Assembly: GCA_900546775.1 (NCBI GenBank)
Contig: UREM01000004.1
Location: forward strand, 1 to 64,000
Direction of reading: 5' to 3'
Length of the DNA stretch: 64,000 bases
Origin: an uncultured Collinsella sp.
Lineage (GTDB): Bacteria > Actinomycetota > Coriobacteriia > Coriobacteriales > Coriobacteriaceae
Below are positions 43,255 through 52,588 of the stretch, piece after piece. The position numbers and the translations under genes are program-made. Within the stretch, counting starts at the first letter, position 1; each line of letters opens with the position of its first letter. The notes beneath the pieces were generated by a model. It saw only the letters and a list, made by a program, of their open reading frames with translations. It was not told where the DNA came from and did no database searches.

Positions 43255-43971
43255 ATGCCGGGCTTGGGAACAATCATCAACGTTGCGCTTTTAGTTGCGG
43301 GCGGTCTTTTGGGATTAGCGGGCGGCCGCTTCATTACACCGCGCATCCAAGACACGCTCATGAAAGCATCGGGGCTGTGCGTCCTGTTTATCGGCCTGGG
43401 CGGCACCATGCAAAAGATGCTCATCATCGATGGAAAGGCGCTAGCGACCACCGGTACCACCATGCTCATCGTCTCATTTGCGCTCGGTTCGCTCATCGGC
43501 GAGGCCATCAACTTGGAGGCCGCCATCGAGAACCTTGGCGAATGGCTCAAGCGCAAGACTGGCAGTGAGGGCGATAACGAGTTCACCAACGCTTTTGTCT
43601 CGACTTCACTCACCGTGTGCATCGGCGCCATGGCCATTGTGGGATCGATCCAGGACGGCCTGCTCGGCGACTGGTCAACGCTTGCCCTCAAGGGCGCACT
43701 GGACTGCATCATCGTCTGCACCATGACGGCCTCGCTTGGCCGCGGCTGCATCTTCTCCGCCCTGCCCGTCGCCGTGTTCCAGGGGACGATCACGTTGTTT
43801 GCCGGCGCGCTCTCCCCCATCATGACCACGGCAGCCCTCAACAGCCTTTCGCTCGTAGGCTCCATGCTCATCTTCTGCGTCGGCGTCAACCTCATCCGTC
43901 CTCAGACCTTCCGCACGGCCAATATGCTTCCCTCCGTCGTCATCGCCGTCATATACGCCCTCCTTTTCTAA
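43255..43971 (+). CDS. DUF554 family membrane protein
   Basis: The 238-residue protein has about seven helices and the DUF554 pattern: GTIINVALLVAGGLLGLAGGRFI, LMKASGLCVLFIGLGGTMQKM, SFALGSLIGEAINLEAAIE, FVSTSLTVCIGAMAIVGSIQDGL and FCVGVNLI. Members (YdfK/YqgA-like) are putative transporters of unknown substrate. The start at 43255-43257 follows AGGAGG. It sits between the surface run and the defence cassette. Confidence 0.9.
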   Translation: MPGLGTIINVALLVAGGLLGLAGGRFITPRIQDTLMKASGLCVLFIGLGGTMQKMLIIDGKALATTGTTMLIVSFALGSLIGEAINLEAAIENLGEWLKRKTGSEGDNEFTNAFVSTSLTVCIGAMAIVGSIQDGLLGDWSTLALKGALDCIIVCTMTASLGRGCIFSALPVAVFQGTITLFAGALSPIMTTAALNSLSLVGSMLIFCVGVNLIRPQTFRTANMLPSVVIAVIYALLF

Positions 43972-44058
43972 ATCTATCAACGCAGCGGTATCTCGAACAT
44001 CTGTTTGATGCTGTGCTATGATATGAGGTCACCGTAGCTGTGTTCGAGAGGAGGAGCG

Positions 44059-45819
44059 GTGGCCGACCAGGACATCAAGATGCTCATCGAGCGCATTATG
44101 GCCGAGGCCCGGACCCATCAGTCCGCCCGCTTCTCAAACGAAACCTACGCAGACGAGCCGATTCTCAAAACCGGCCGACAGATGCAGAATTTCCTCCCCG
44201 ACCAGTACCGTAAAATGCGCGAGATATCGCGCTGGCAGGATGACCCCAAGGGCGGTGCGGGCCGCTGGCTTTCGGAAGCCGAGCTTTTTTACCGCCAGGG
44301 CCTGCTGATGGCCGACTTTGAGGACGACTGTCCCTACAACGGCACCTTTAAGTCGTACTTTCCCACCTACAACGCCATGAGCGACCGGCAGCTGCGCGGC
44401 TACTTTACCTGGCGTGCCCAAGTGCGCCGCGGAACCGTCGAGGAAACGTCTACGTCCTTTGCCTTTCTGTATCTCTATGAGCTGATTTGCGGCATTGGCG
44501 TAGATAATCCACTCGATGGTTTTAACAAGATCAAGGCTTTTTGGGATGTCTATCGCGCCTTCGAGCCCGGCATCGACCGGTTTGCGCGCGTGTGGCTGCA
44601 AGATTACGCCGTGTTCCACGGGCTCGACCCCAAGCTGCTTCGCGACTCTAAAACCGTCATATTCGATAACGCCCTTATCGAGCTGCGGCGCGCGGCACGA
44701 GACCTTGTACCAGCACCGACGCCGTCTGACCCGGCACCCAAGCGTCGCAAAACCTCCGAGCCCACGCTCCCCCTTCCGCCCGATGAGGTGCGCGAGGAGC
44801 GACTCATGGCCGCCATCAACGCCCTCTCCACGTACAACCTAAGTAACTCGCGGCTCGACCGCAGCCACCACCGCGATCTGTGCCACGTGGCGTGCGCCGT
44901 GTATGTCCGCATGGCGCGCTACTATGACACGCACCGAAAGACCGGCATCGTGGCAAGTTTATTTGGGGAGGAGACGGCCATGCCCTACACCATGTTTGCC
45001 TCGGCCGTATTCTTTGCGCCCGAGCGCCACGAGGACTGCGAATACCGTCTGGACCCCATCCATATCTACCGTTGCCAAAACGGTTTTTGGGAATGCATGC
45101 GGATTCACGGTAGCAGGCAAAAGAGCAGCAAGCTCGGTGAAATGATGCGCGCCTGCGACCAACGCCTGCGCCTGGCGCTGGACCCCGCCCATCCCCTTAA
45201 GGAAGAAAAGGTCCCCAAATATCTGGCCAAGATTATCGATGACGAGATTGTGGCATGGCTTTCGTGGGACGCCGCACACCAGCCCGTCAAGATCGATATC
45301 GATTTGAGCCAGCTGGGGCACATTCGGAGCGCTGCCGCACAAACGCGCGAAGCGCTTTTGATCGACGAGGAACGCGAGGACGGCGCGTCCGCAGAAGCCG
45401 AGGCAGCGGACTCAGGGCAACCGGAAGCCGAGCCTGCGGCCGCCGCGACGGTCGAGGCGGTCGCGGCGGCCGCAGGGCAGGACGAGTCCGACGAGCCGAC
45501 CATATCCACCGAACAGTTTGGTGTCGTGGCACCGCTTCTCGCGCCGACGCCCGCGTTCGCAGCTGCTACGCCCGCTGACGCCACAAACGAACTCGCGCCC
45601 GCCGCAGACGCCTATCTCCGCGCGCTGCTCGAGCACAACGCAGTACAGGCGGAATCGGCGGTAGTGCAATCGGAGCAGAGCGAGGACATGCTCGTCGATA
45701 CCATCAACGAGGCGCTCTTTGACCTGGTGGGCGACACCGTAATTGAATTTAGCGCGGCAGGGCCGCAGATTATCGAGGACTACGAAGCAGACGTGAGAGG
45801 ATACCTAGACCATGAGTGA
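44059..45819 (+). CDS. sngA: TerB-domain protein of a Shango-type defence cassette (SngA-like)
   Basis: The 586-residue soluble protein starts at GTG (44059-44061) after GAGGAGGAGC. Its N-terminal half matches the TerB-N region (WLSEAELFYRQGLLMADFEDDCPYNG, FKSYFPTYNAMSDRQLRGYFTWRAQVRRG, FLYLYELICGIG). The C-terminal half has a TerB-C-like stretch followed by an Ala/Glu-rich acidic tail with low complexity (about 440-560). Together with the next two genes it reproduces the TerB - ATPase - helicase order of Shango. Its stop overlaps the ATPase start by eight bases. The mechanism is unknown. Confidence 0.85.
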   Translation: MADQDIKMLIERIMAEARTHQSARFSNETYADEPILKTGRQMQNFLPDQYRKMREISRWQDDPKGGAGRWLSEAELFYRQGLLMADFEDDCPYNGTFKSYFPTYNAMSDRQLRGYFTWRAQVRRGTVEETSTSFAFLYLYELICGIGVDNPLDGFNKIKAFWDVYRAFEPGIDRFARVWLQDYAVFHGLDPKLLRDSKTVIFDNALIELRRAARDLVPAPTPSDPAPKRRKTSEPTLPLPPDEVREERLMAAINALSTYNLSNSRLDRSHHRDLCHVACAVYVRMARYYDTHRKTGIVASLFGEETAMPYTMFASAVFFAPERHEDCEYRLDPIHIYRCQNGFWECMRIHGSRQKSSKLGEMMRACDQRLRLALDPAHPLKEEKVPKYLAKIIDDEIVAWLSWDAAHQPVKIDIDLSQLGHIRSAAAQTREALLIDEEREDGASAEAEAADSGQPEAEPAAAATVEAVAAAAGQDESDEPTISTEQFGVVAPLLAPTPAFAAATPADATNELAPAADAYLRALLEHNAVQAESAVVQSEQSEDMLVDTINEALFDLVGDTVIEFSAAGPQIIEDYEADVRGYLDHE

Positions 45820-47116
45820 TACCGCATCCGCAGCACCTCGCGTGCCCAAGCGCGTCGCTGCCGTCATTCTCAACTCGCTCAAGGGCGGCGTGGTCCCGCG
45901 CATCGGCCTTCCTTACATCACCGTAGGGCGCGAGGTCGAGATCCGCGCCCTGCTCACCGATCTGAGTCTCATCGCCGACGGTGGCGCGAGCTTCCGCTTT
46001 CTGGTCGGTCGTTACGGCGCCGGCAAGAGCTTTTTGCTCCAGACTATCCGCACGCACGCCATGGGCGAGGGATTCGTCGTCGCTGATGCCGACCTGTCGC
46101 CCGAGCGCCGCCTGCAGGGCGGTCAGGGACAGGGTCTTGCCACCTACCGCGAGCTCATCCGCAATATATCGACCAAGACGCGCCCCGAGGGCGGTGCGCT
46201 CAACCTTATTCTGGATCGCTGGGTCGCCTCGTGTGCCGACGTCGACGAGTCGGTCGTCAATGCCCAACTGGCCCCGCTCGAGGAGATGGTCCACGGCTTC
46301 GACTTCACCCGCATGCTCCGCCGCTATCGCATGGCCGCATCCGGGGGCGACGAAGAGACCATGAGCCGCGTGACCAAATGGATTCGCGGCGAATACCGCA
46401 CCAAGAGCGAGGCACGCGCCGAGCTGGGCTCCTCGACCATCATCAGCGATGACGACTGGTACGACTACGTCAAACTCATCGCGCGTTTTTTGGTTTGCAG
46501 TGGCTACAAGGGCATGCTGGTGCTCATCGACGAGCTCGTGAATCTGTATAAGATTCCCAATGCCATCACGCGCCAGTACAACTACGAGAAGATCCTGACC
46601 ATGTACAACGACACACTTCAGGGCAAGGCGCAGTACCTGGGCATGATCATGGGCGGCACGCCAACCTCCATCGAAGACCGCCGCCGCGGCGTGTTCTCCT
46701 ACGAGGCTCTGCGCAGCCGACTCGCTCAGGGTCGCTTTGCGCGCGAGGACCTTAAGGACATGCTCGCACCCATCATCCGCCTGCAGCCACTCACCTACGA
46801 GGAGCTGCTGGTGCTCATCGAAAAACTCATGCAGATCCATGCCGGCTACTTTGGCTGGACGCCCACGCTTGCCGAGAACGACTTGGTGGACTTCCTCAAG
46901 ATCGAGTTCGGTCGCGTGGGAGCCGACACGCATCTGACGCCGCGTGAAGTCATTCGTGACTTTATCGAGCTGCTCGACATCCTATGCCAAAACCCCGACG
47001 CCAACGTGGCCGAGCTGCTGCAAAGCGTCGGCGGCGACGCGTTGGCGCCGGCAACCGCAACAGGCGACACCGATACCGCAGGCGGCGACCGTAACTTCGC
47101 CGAATTCACCATCTAA
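45812..47116 (+). CDS. sngB: DUF2791/BrxD-like ATPase (SngB-like)
   Basis: The 434-residue P-loop protein has GRYGAGKSFLLQTI (Walker A, about residue 67), VVADADLSPERRL, and LVLIDELVNLYKI (Walker B, about 232), followed by MGGTPTSIEDRRRGVFSYEALRSRL (sensor-like) and HLTPREVIRDFIELLD. This is the DUF2791 family, which includes BrxD of BREX type 2 and the Shango ATPase. With TerB upstream and a helicase downstream, and no pglZ/brxC/brxX, the Shango assignment is preferred. It overlaps the TerB gene. Confidence 0.88.
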   Translation: MSDTASAAPRVPKRVAAVILNSLKGGVVPRIGLPYITVGREVEIRALLTDLSLIADGGASFRFLVGRYGAGKSFLLQTIRTHAMGEGFVVADADLSPERRLQGGQGQGLATYRELIRNISTKTRPEGGALNLILDRWVASCADVDESVVNAQLAPLEEMVHGFDFTRMLRRYRMAASGGDEETMSRVTKWIRGEYRTKSEARAELGSSTIISDDDWYDYVKLIARFLVCSGYKGMLVLIDELVNLYKIPNAITRQYNYEKILTMYNDTLQGKAQYLGMIMGGTPTSIEDRRRGVFSYEALRSRLAQGRFAREDLKDMLAPIIRLQPLTYEELLVLIEKLMQIHAGYFGWTPTLAENDLVDFLKIEFGRVGADTHLTPREVIRDFIELLDILCQNPDANVAELLQSVGGDALAPATATGDTDTAGGDRNFAEFTI

Positions 47117-47153
47117 CCTGCCAATAAGGGACAGGTTTATTTTGGCAGGTTTT
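47117..47153 (+). promoter_or_regulatory. Hairpin between the ATPase and helicase genes
   Basis: AACCTGCCA pairs with TGGCAGGTT, followed by TTAT, directly after the ATPase stop. The loop contains AGGGACAGG. It may be an internal attenuator that lowers helicase expression. Confidence 0.6.
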
Positions 47154-47232
47154 ATCTGGGCAAACGTTGAGACTGTAATGCGGCAAGCCGTTGTCGGCAG
47201 CGTTGAGAAATTCGTTTTTGAGAGGAGGCCCC

Positions 47233-49677
47233 GTGAACGCCTTTGACCGCTACGCCCCGTTTATCCAAGACTTCATCTACTCCCACGATTGGGAGAGCCT
47301 GCGCTCCATCCAGGTTGCGGCGGCAGATGCCATCTTCAACACGCAAGACAATGTGCTCCTGACGGCATCCACGGCATCTGGAAAAACTGAGGCGGCCTTC
47401 TTTCCCATCCTGACCGAGTTTTGGGAGAACCCGCCCGCGAGCGTGGGCGCCCTCTACATTGGCCCCCTCAAAGCACTCATCAACGACCAGTTCGTTCGCC
47501 TCAACGACCTGTGCGAAGAAGCCGATATCCCTGTCTGGCACTGGCACGGCGATGTCTCGCAGTCGCACAAGGCCAAGCTCATCAAAAAACCGAGCGGCAT
47601 CTTGCAGATTACGCCCGAATCACTCGAGGCGCTCCTGATCCATAAGCACATGGCGATCCCGCGCATGTTTTGCGACCTGCGCTATGTGGTTATCGACGAA
47701 GTCCATTCGCTCATGCGCGGCGACCGCGGCGGGCAGACGCTCTGCCTTATCGAGCGTCTCTCACGCATGGCAGGCGTGCAGCCCCGACGCATCGGCCTTT
47801 CTGCCACCATCGGCGACCCCGAGCGCACGGGCGTCTTTCTCTCGCAGGGAACGGGGCGCGACTGCGTTATCCCCCGCTTTGGGGAACCGCGCCGCGTGTG
47901 GCGCATCTCCATGGAGCACTTCTACAACTCGGGCCCCCAGGCTCAGCAACGAGGATTCGTAGGCACAGGTCCACAAGAAGCCGAGGTGCTTGCTTGCGAG
48001 CGTATTGAGACGGCGGCGCCCGCGGCGTTGCCCGCATCCGGACAAGACATGTGCCACAGCGGACAGCTTACACAGGAAGAACACCGTCAATGTCGTGAGC
48101 AGGCGCGGGGCAAGGCCGCTCCCAAAGACCGTCGCACTTCCTCGGCCCCCGAGGGCGAAGTCGACATCCCACGAGCGACCGAGCAGGCGCTTCTCAACCC
48201 CACCGACACGGCGTCCGACAACGCCGACCCCGGCATGGGCTATATCTTTGAGCATACGCGCGGCCGCAAATGCCTGGTCTTTGCCAACTCGCGCGAGGAG
48301 GCAGAGGCCGTGTGCTCCATGCTGCGCAGCTACTGCGAGAGCCGGCACGAGCCCGACCGTTTTCTCATCCATCACGGCAATCTTTCGGCATCGCTACGCG
48401 AGACGGCCGAGGAGCTCATGCGCGACGAGGAGCAGACGCAGACAACCGTCACCACCTCTACGTTGGAGCTCGGTATCGATATCGGCCGCCTGGAGCGCGC
48501 CTTCCAGATTGACGCGCCGTTTACCGTCAGCTCCTTTTTGCAGCGCATGGGGCGCACAGGCCGTCGCGATCTTCCGCCCGAGATGTGGTTTGTCATGCGC
48601 GAGGAAGAGCCCGAGCCGCGCACGATGATGCCCGAAACCATTCCCTGGAAGCTCCTGCAGGGTATCGCGCTCGTACAACTCTATCGCGAGGAAAAGTGGG
48701 TCGAGCCACCCGAGCTCGATCGTCTCCCCTACAGCCTGCTCTATCACCAGACTATGTCGACCCTCGCCAGCACCGGCGAGCTCACGCCGGCCGAACTTGC
48801 CCAGCGCGTGCTCACGCTCAGCTATTTCCACCGTGTCTCGGCAGACGATTACCGTGTGCTGCTACGTCACCTCATTACAATCGACCATATCCAAGTCACC
48901 GAGGGTGGCGGGCTCATCGTGGGTCTCGCGGGCGAACGCATCATTAACAACTTTAAGTTCTACGCCGTGTTCCAGGAAAACGAGGAGTTTACCGTCCGGA
49001 GCGAATCGGCTGAGCTGGGCACGATCGTTAATCCGCCCCCGCCCGGTGAGCGCATCGCCATCGCCGGACACTGCTGGATTGTCGAGGAAGTGGACTGGAA
49101 GCGCCACACTGTCTTTGCCACGCAGGTCAAGGGCCGGGTGCCGGCCTACTTTGGCGACTGCCCCGGCGACATTAACACGCATGTGCTCGAGCGCATGCGC
49201 CAAGCGCTCACTGAGCACGCAGTATATCCGTACCTTATGGGTAACGCACGGGCTCGCTTGGCGCAGGCTCGTCATACCGCCGAGATTTCGGGCGCGGGAA
49301 CTAAGCCGCTCATCAACCTGGGTGGCGACACCTGGGTGCTCTTCCCCTGGTTGGGCAGCTACGCCTTCCTAGCACTCGAGCGCATGCTCAAGATTAAATG
49401 TGCCGCGGAGCTGGGCCTTCGCGGGCTCGATCCGTCACGCCCGTACTTTATGCAGTTTAAGATGAAGGCCGACGAGGAGACGTTCTTTGAGGTGCTCGCC
49501 GCCGAGGCCGAAAAGGACTTCGATCCCATCGAGCTCGTCTATCCTGGCGAGGTGCCTTACTTTGACCGCTACGACGAGTTTGTTCCCGAAGAGCTCGTGC
49601 GCAAGGGCTTTGCCGAAGGCGTGCTCGACATAGAGGGCATGAAGCAGCGCGTTCACGGCTGGCGCGACCACGCCTAA
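47233..49677 (+). CDS. sngC: Lhr-like DEAD/DEAH helicase (SngC-like)
   Basis: The 814-residue SF2 helicase starts at GTG (47233-47235) after AGGAGG. Motifs: TASTASGKTEAAFFP (I), YIGPLKALINDQ (Ia), VIDEVHSLMRGDRGGQ (II, DEVH), LSATIGDP (III), TSTLELGIDIG (V) and FLQRMGRTGRRDLP (VI). The long C-terminal region fits Lhr/BrxHI-type helicases. An insertion of about 100 residues between motifs III and IV (about 240-335) is low-complexity. It completes the three-gene cassette and should translocate on DNA. Confidence 0.9.
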   Translation: MNAFDRYAPFIQDFIYSHDWESLRSIQVAAADAIFNTQDNVLLTASTASGKTEAAFFPILTEFWENPPASVGALYIGPLKALINDQFVRLNDLCEEADIPVWHWHGDVSQSHKAKLIKKPSGILQITPESLEALLIHKHMAIPRMFCDLRYVVIDEVHSLMRGDRGGQTLCLIERLSRMAGVQPRRIGLSATIGDPERTGVFLSQGTGRDCVIPRFGEPRRVWRISMEHFYNSGPQAQQRGFVGTGPQEAEVLACERIETAAPAALPASGQDMCHSGQLTQEEHRQCREQARGKAAPKDRRTSSAPEGEVDIPRATEQALLNPTDTASDNADPGMGYIFEHTRGRKCLVFANSREEAEAVCSMLRSYCESRHEPDRFLIHHGNLSASLRETAEELMRDEEQTQTTVTTSTLELGIDIGRLERAFQIDAPFTVSSFLQRMGRTGRRDLPPEMWFVMREEEPEPRTMMPETIPWKLLQGIALVQLYREEKWVEPPELDRLPYSLLYHQTMSTLASTGELTPAELAQRVLTLSYFHRVSADDYRVLLRHLITIDHIQVTEGGGLIVGLAGERIINNFKFYAVFQENEEFTVRSESAELGTIVNPPPPGERIAIAGHCWIVEEVDWKRHTVFATQVKGRVPAYFGDCPGDINTHVLERMRQALTEHAVYPYLMGNARARLAQARHTAEISGAGTKPLINLGGDTWVLFPWLGSYAFLALERMLKIKCAAELGLRGLDPSRPYFMQFKMKADEETFFEVLAAEAEKDFDPIELVYPGEVPYFDRYDEFVPEELVRKGFAEGVLDIEGMKQRVHGWRDHA

Positions 49678-49690
49678 GACCAGTCTTTTT
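49676..49690 (+). terminator. Short terminator after the helicase gene
   Basis: AAGAC-CA-GTCTT followed by TTTT sits directly at the helicase stop. It is a small stem, so efficiency is uncertain. Confidence 0.45.
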
Positions 49691-49704
49691 TGGGACGGGG
49701 AGAC

Positions 49705-50583
49705 TTACTTGTCGTGAAGGACGGTGCCGAGGAAGTCGGTGTCGAAGGGCACGGCTTCGGCAAAGGCGTAGTCGCCGTCGCTGGCGATGAGCAGGTAGTT
49801 TTCCTCGCCGCTGAACTTCGCATCGCCACATGGGACCACCCAGGCGTGGACGAATACCTCGAGCGCCGTGGCAGCGCAGTCGCGAAGGAACGTCACATCG
49901 CTCCCCTCGTTTGCGCTCACGATATTGGCCACGTAGATACCCCCGGGGTTCAGGCTGCCCCGCACCAGGCGCAGCGCCTCAACGGTCGCCAGCTCGCGCA
50001 CGGGCTCGGCACCGCCAAAGCAATCGCTCACGACCACGTCGTAGCGACGATGGCCCACGCTCGTCACACCCAGATACGAGCGAGCCTCAGCGGTAATCAC
50101 CCGCAGGCGATCGCCCACCGCGTGCTCCAGTTCATCCAGATAGAACCAACGGCGCGCCAAGCGCGTTATCTCTCCGTCATACTCGATGACGTCCATGCGC
50201 AGGACCTTGTGCGACATCAGCGCAAACTTGGGATAGGCAAACCCGCCGCCACCTAGCATAAGCATACGGTTGATACCGTGACCATAAGCGTCGCGCATCA
50301 CATCCTCGGCCTCAAACACGTCGTCAAACGCGCGATAGTACGCAAAGACGGGCTCCGCCCAGCGCTCGCCAACGTAGCTTGCGCTTTGGTAGACGCCGCC
50401 TTGCACCAACACACGAATCTCATCGCCGCCCTCATCGTGCACGCGTTTCACACGCGCCAACCCATTGCGAGTTCGCGCAACCTGCAGACAGGCAGCGCGA
50501 ACAGCGACGGCAGCCGCACCAAGCGCCGCGGCTCCCAGGGCAACGCCGGCAACGACGCCAGCAGAAACACTCGGCTTGTTCAT
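49705..50583 (-). CDS. Spermidine synthase-like methyltransferase-fold protein
   Basis: The 292-residue protein has an N-terminal membrane segment (VSAGVVAGVALGAAALGAAAVAV). A Rossmann domain follows with MLMLGGGGFAYPKFAL, LRMDVIEYDGEITRLARRWF and YDVVVSDCFGGAEPV, as in spermidine synthase. Membrane-tethered homologues occur in actinobacteria and their true reaction is unsure; a polyamine role is only inferred. It begins directly after the Elp3 stop, so it is in the same operon. Confidence 0.82.
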   Translation of the reverse strand: MNKPSVSAGVVAGVALGAAALGAAAVAVRAACLQVARTRNGLARVKRVHDEGGDEIRVLVQGGVYQSASYVGERWAEPVFAYYRAFDDVFEAEDVMRDAYGHGINRMLMLGGGGFAYPKFALMSHKVLRMDVIEYDGEITRLARRWFYLDELEHAVGDRLRVITAEARSYLGVTSVGHRRYDVVVSDCFGGAEPVRELATVEALRLVRGSLNPGGIYVANIVSANEGSDVTFLRDCAATALEVFVHAWVVPCGDAKFSGEENYLLIASDGDYAFAEAVPFDTDFLGTVLHDK

Positions 50584-52491
50584 CTAGAGCTCCTTTTGCA
50601 GATAGAGTCCGCGGTCGTAAAAACCCAAATGGCGATAGTACTCGCGCGTACCGATCGCGCTAATCACGTTGATGTGCGTATACCCCGCGTCCCGAGCAAT
50701 ATGGCACGCACGCTCCACGAGCAGACGCCCCAGACCGTGATGCTGAGCCGCCTGACCTTGATCCCCCACGCGTGCCGCCATGCCATACACGTGCACCTCG
50801 CGAATCATCGCCTCGTCCGGTGTCGTCGGCAACTCGTCCGCATGCGCGGCAACAAACGCGCGGTCGGGTAGCGACAGGCGCAAAAAGCCTGCGATCTTGC
50901 CCTGCGGCGTCACCCACTGCAAAAAGCGCTCACGCGTCACCGGCGTCTCGTACACCACCTCCTCGTCAAGGGTCAACTCATCCAGGTCGGCACCCGCGGT
51001 ACTGATCTCGCGATAGCGGATCTCGCGCACCGTCGCGCCTTCTCCACGAGCCGCCAAGCGGTTCTCGACGAGCTGACGCAGGTTGGGCTTCTTGTTGCCC
51101 ACCATAATGTCGTCGGAACTAAAGTCGCGAATCATGCGGCTGATACGACAGAACGCCGGCGTCACCACGATGTCGTCGGCCAGCACGTCGAGCAGCTCCT
51201 CCTCGGTATAGGGACGCCACTCGCCGCGCTCATAACAGCCCACCAGGCGCGAACCCTCGATGAGCGCGCACGGGTAAACCTTGACCTCGTCGGGCATAAA
51301 GGCCCCTTCGGTCATAAAGCGCTCGTAGTCGCGCTTGTCCACCTCGGGCGTAGCACCCAGCAAATTGAGCATAAAGTGCGCGTGGATCTTAAAGCCAAAT
51401 AGGCGCGCAAGCGAAAACGCCCGCTCGATCTGTGCCACCGTAATACGGCGCTCGTTGATGTCGAGCAGGTGCTGGTCAAGGCTTTGGATGCCCATCTGAA
51501 TCTTGGTGCAGCCCAGACGACGAATGAGCGTGAGCGCCTGTGGCGTCACGGCATCGGGGCGCGTCTCGATAACGAGTCCCACCACGCGATGCTTCGCCGT
51601 CTCGTTGATGTGCTGCTGACGCTCAAGCTCCTCCATCGTTGCCGTCTGCCACTCGGTGACCTCGCCCCACGGCGTACCGGGGCCGTACAGACGACGCACC
51701 GCACGGTTATAGCCTCCCACGGCAGCATCCACACGTCCCTGCTCGTCGGCAACATCTGCTGCAAGCTCAGCCTCGTCTGTCGCAATGCCGGCAACTCGAT
51801 AGCGCTCGCGACGCTCTGTTACCACCGGCGGCAGGGCATCGGCGGGAGCGTCATCGAGCAGGCGCCCCGCCTCGGCACGGCTGATGCCCGGACGCGCCAA
51901 CATGGGGTTGGCCGCCACGCCGGCGACGGCATCGTCATTGAGCGCACGGAAAAGTTCCGACATAAACCACGTCTGATACCCTTGCGGATAGTCGCTCCAG
52001 GTACCACCGAGCACGATGAGCTCTATCTTGTCGGTCGCATGCCCCATCTGCGAAAGCGCGGTCAGGCGAGCGCTCACTTGCAGATACGGGTCGAAGCAAT
52101 TTTGCTCCGCACGGGCGCATGCCGGCTCGGCGTGCAGATAGCTCTTGGGCATGCGCAGGTCGTTGGGGCAAAACAGGCAATCGCCCGAGCACGGCCAGGG
52201 CTTGGTGATGACGGTAATGGTCGCTACGCCCGAAGCCGTGCGGCGAGGCTTCATGCGTAGCACTTGCAGCAACTGCCGTTCCAGTTCGGCGTCGACATTC
52301 CACCCAGCCCAACGAGCCGGCTCATCACGTTTAACCCGCTGGTAGAACGGCAGCAGACGGCGCTTGGCCAGATCTCGTTTGTCGGCACCCTCACGGCGCG
52401 CCTCGGCATGTATCAGTTTGACGAGCGCCTTGTCGTCCACGGTCTCACCGCGACGCAGAGCCTCGAGTATGTTCAAAATAATCTGTTCCAT
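50584..52491 (-). CDS. elp3: Elp3-type radical SAM/acetyltransferase (tRNA U34 modification)
   Basis: The 635-residue protein has an N-terminal region of about 100 residues, then a radical SAM core with CSGDCLFCPNDLRMPKSY. Although the cluster motif is CxxxCxxC-like (PCSGDCLFC), the next block PACARAEQNCFDPY adds cysteines as in Elp3. VLGGTWSDYP, GLVIETRPDAVTP and IQMGIQSLDQHLL follow. The C-terminal GNAT domain (about 480-635) has VHVYGMAARVGDQGQAAQHHGLGRLLVERAC. It modifies the wobble uridine of tRNA. It is followed without gap by the spermidine-synthase-like gene. Confidence 0.94.
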   Translation of the reverse strand: MEQIILNILEALRRGETVDDKALVKLIHAEARREGADKRDLAKRRLLPFYQRVKRDEPARWAGWNVDAELERQLLQVLRMKPRRTASGVATITVITKPWPCSGDCLFCPNDLRMPKSYLHAEPACARAEQNCFDPYLQVSARLTALSQMGHATDKIELIVLGGTWSDYPQGYQTWFMSELFRALNDDAVAGVAANPMLARPGISRAEAGRLLDDAPADALPPVVTERRERYRVAGIATDEAELAADVADEQGRVDAAVGGYNRAVRRLYGPGTPWGEVTEWQTATMEELERQQHINETAKHRVVGLVIETRPDAVTPQALTLIRRLGCTKIQMGIQSLDQHLLDINERRITVAQIERAFSLARLFGFKIHAHFMLNLLGATPEVDKRDYERFMTEGAFMPDEVKVYPCALIEGSRLVGCYERGEWRPYTEEELLDVLADDIVVTPAFCRISRMIRDFSSDDIMVGNKKPNLRQLVENRLAARGEGATVREIRYREISTAGADLDELTLDEEVVYETPVTRERFLQWVTPQGKIAGFLRLSLPDRAFVAAHADELPTTPDEAMIREVHVYGMAARVGDQGQAAQHHGLGRLLVERACHIARDAGYTHINVISAIGTREYYRHLGFYDRGLYLQKEL

Positions 52492-52510
52492 GCCCCCATT
52501 GTAAAGGCAA

Positions 52511-52542
52511 AGGCGCCGGAGCCAGTCACGGCCCCGGCGCCT
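52511..52542 (-). terminator. Terminator of the XRE/DUF4097 pair
   Basis: AGGCGCCGG(G)GCC and GG(C)TCCGGCGCCT form a strong stem between the DUF4097 stop and the Elp3 start, followed on the minus strand by TTTGCC. Confidence 0.75.
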
Positions 52543-52588
52543 CCATCAAAGAGCATGCCTATATGCACCGATCTCCGAAAACCGCATG

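Noticed and set aside
44059..49677. BREX or a phosphorothioation system
   Set aside because: The DUF2791 ATPase and helicase resemble BrxD and BrxHI, but no PglZ, BrxC, methylase or Dnd gene is present; the TerB partner fits Shango better.
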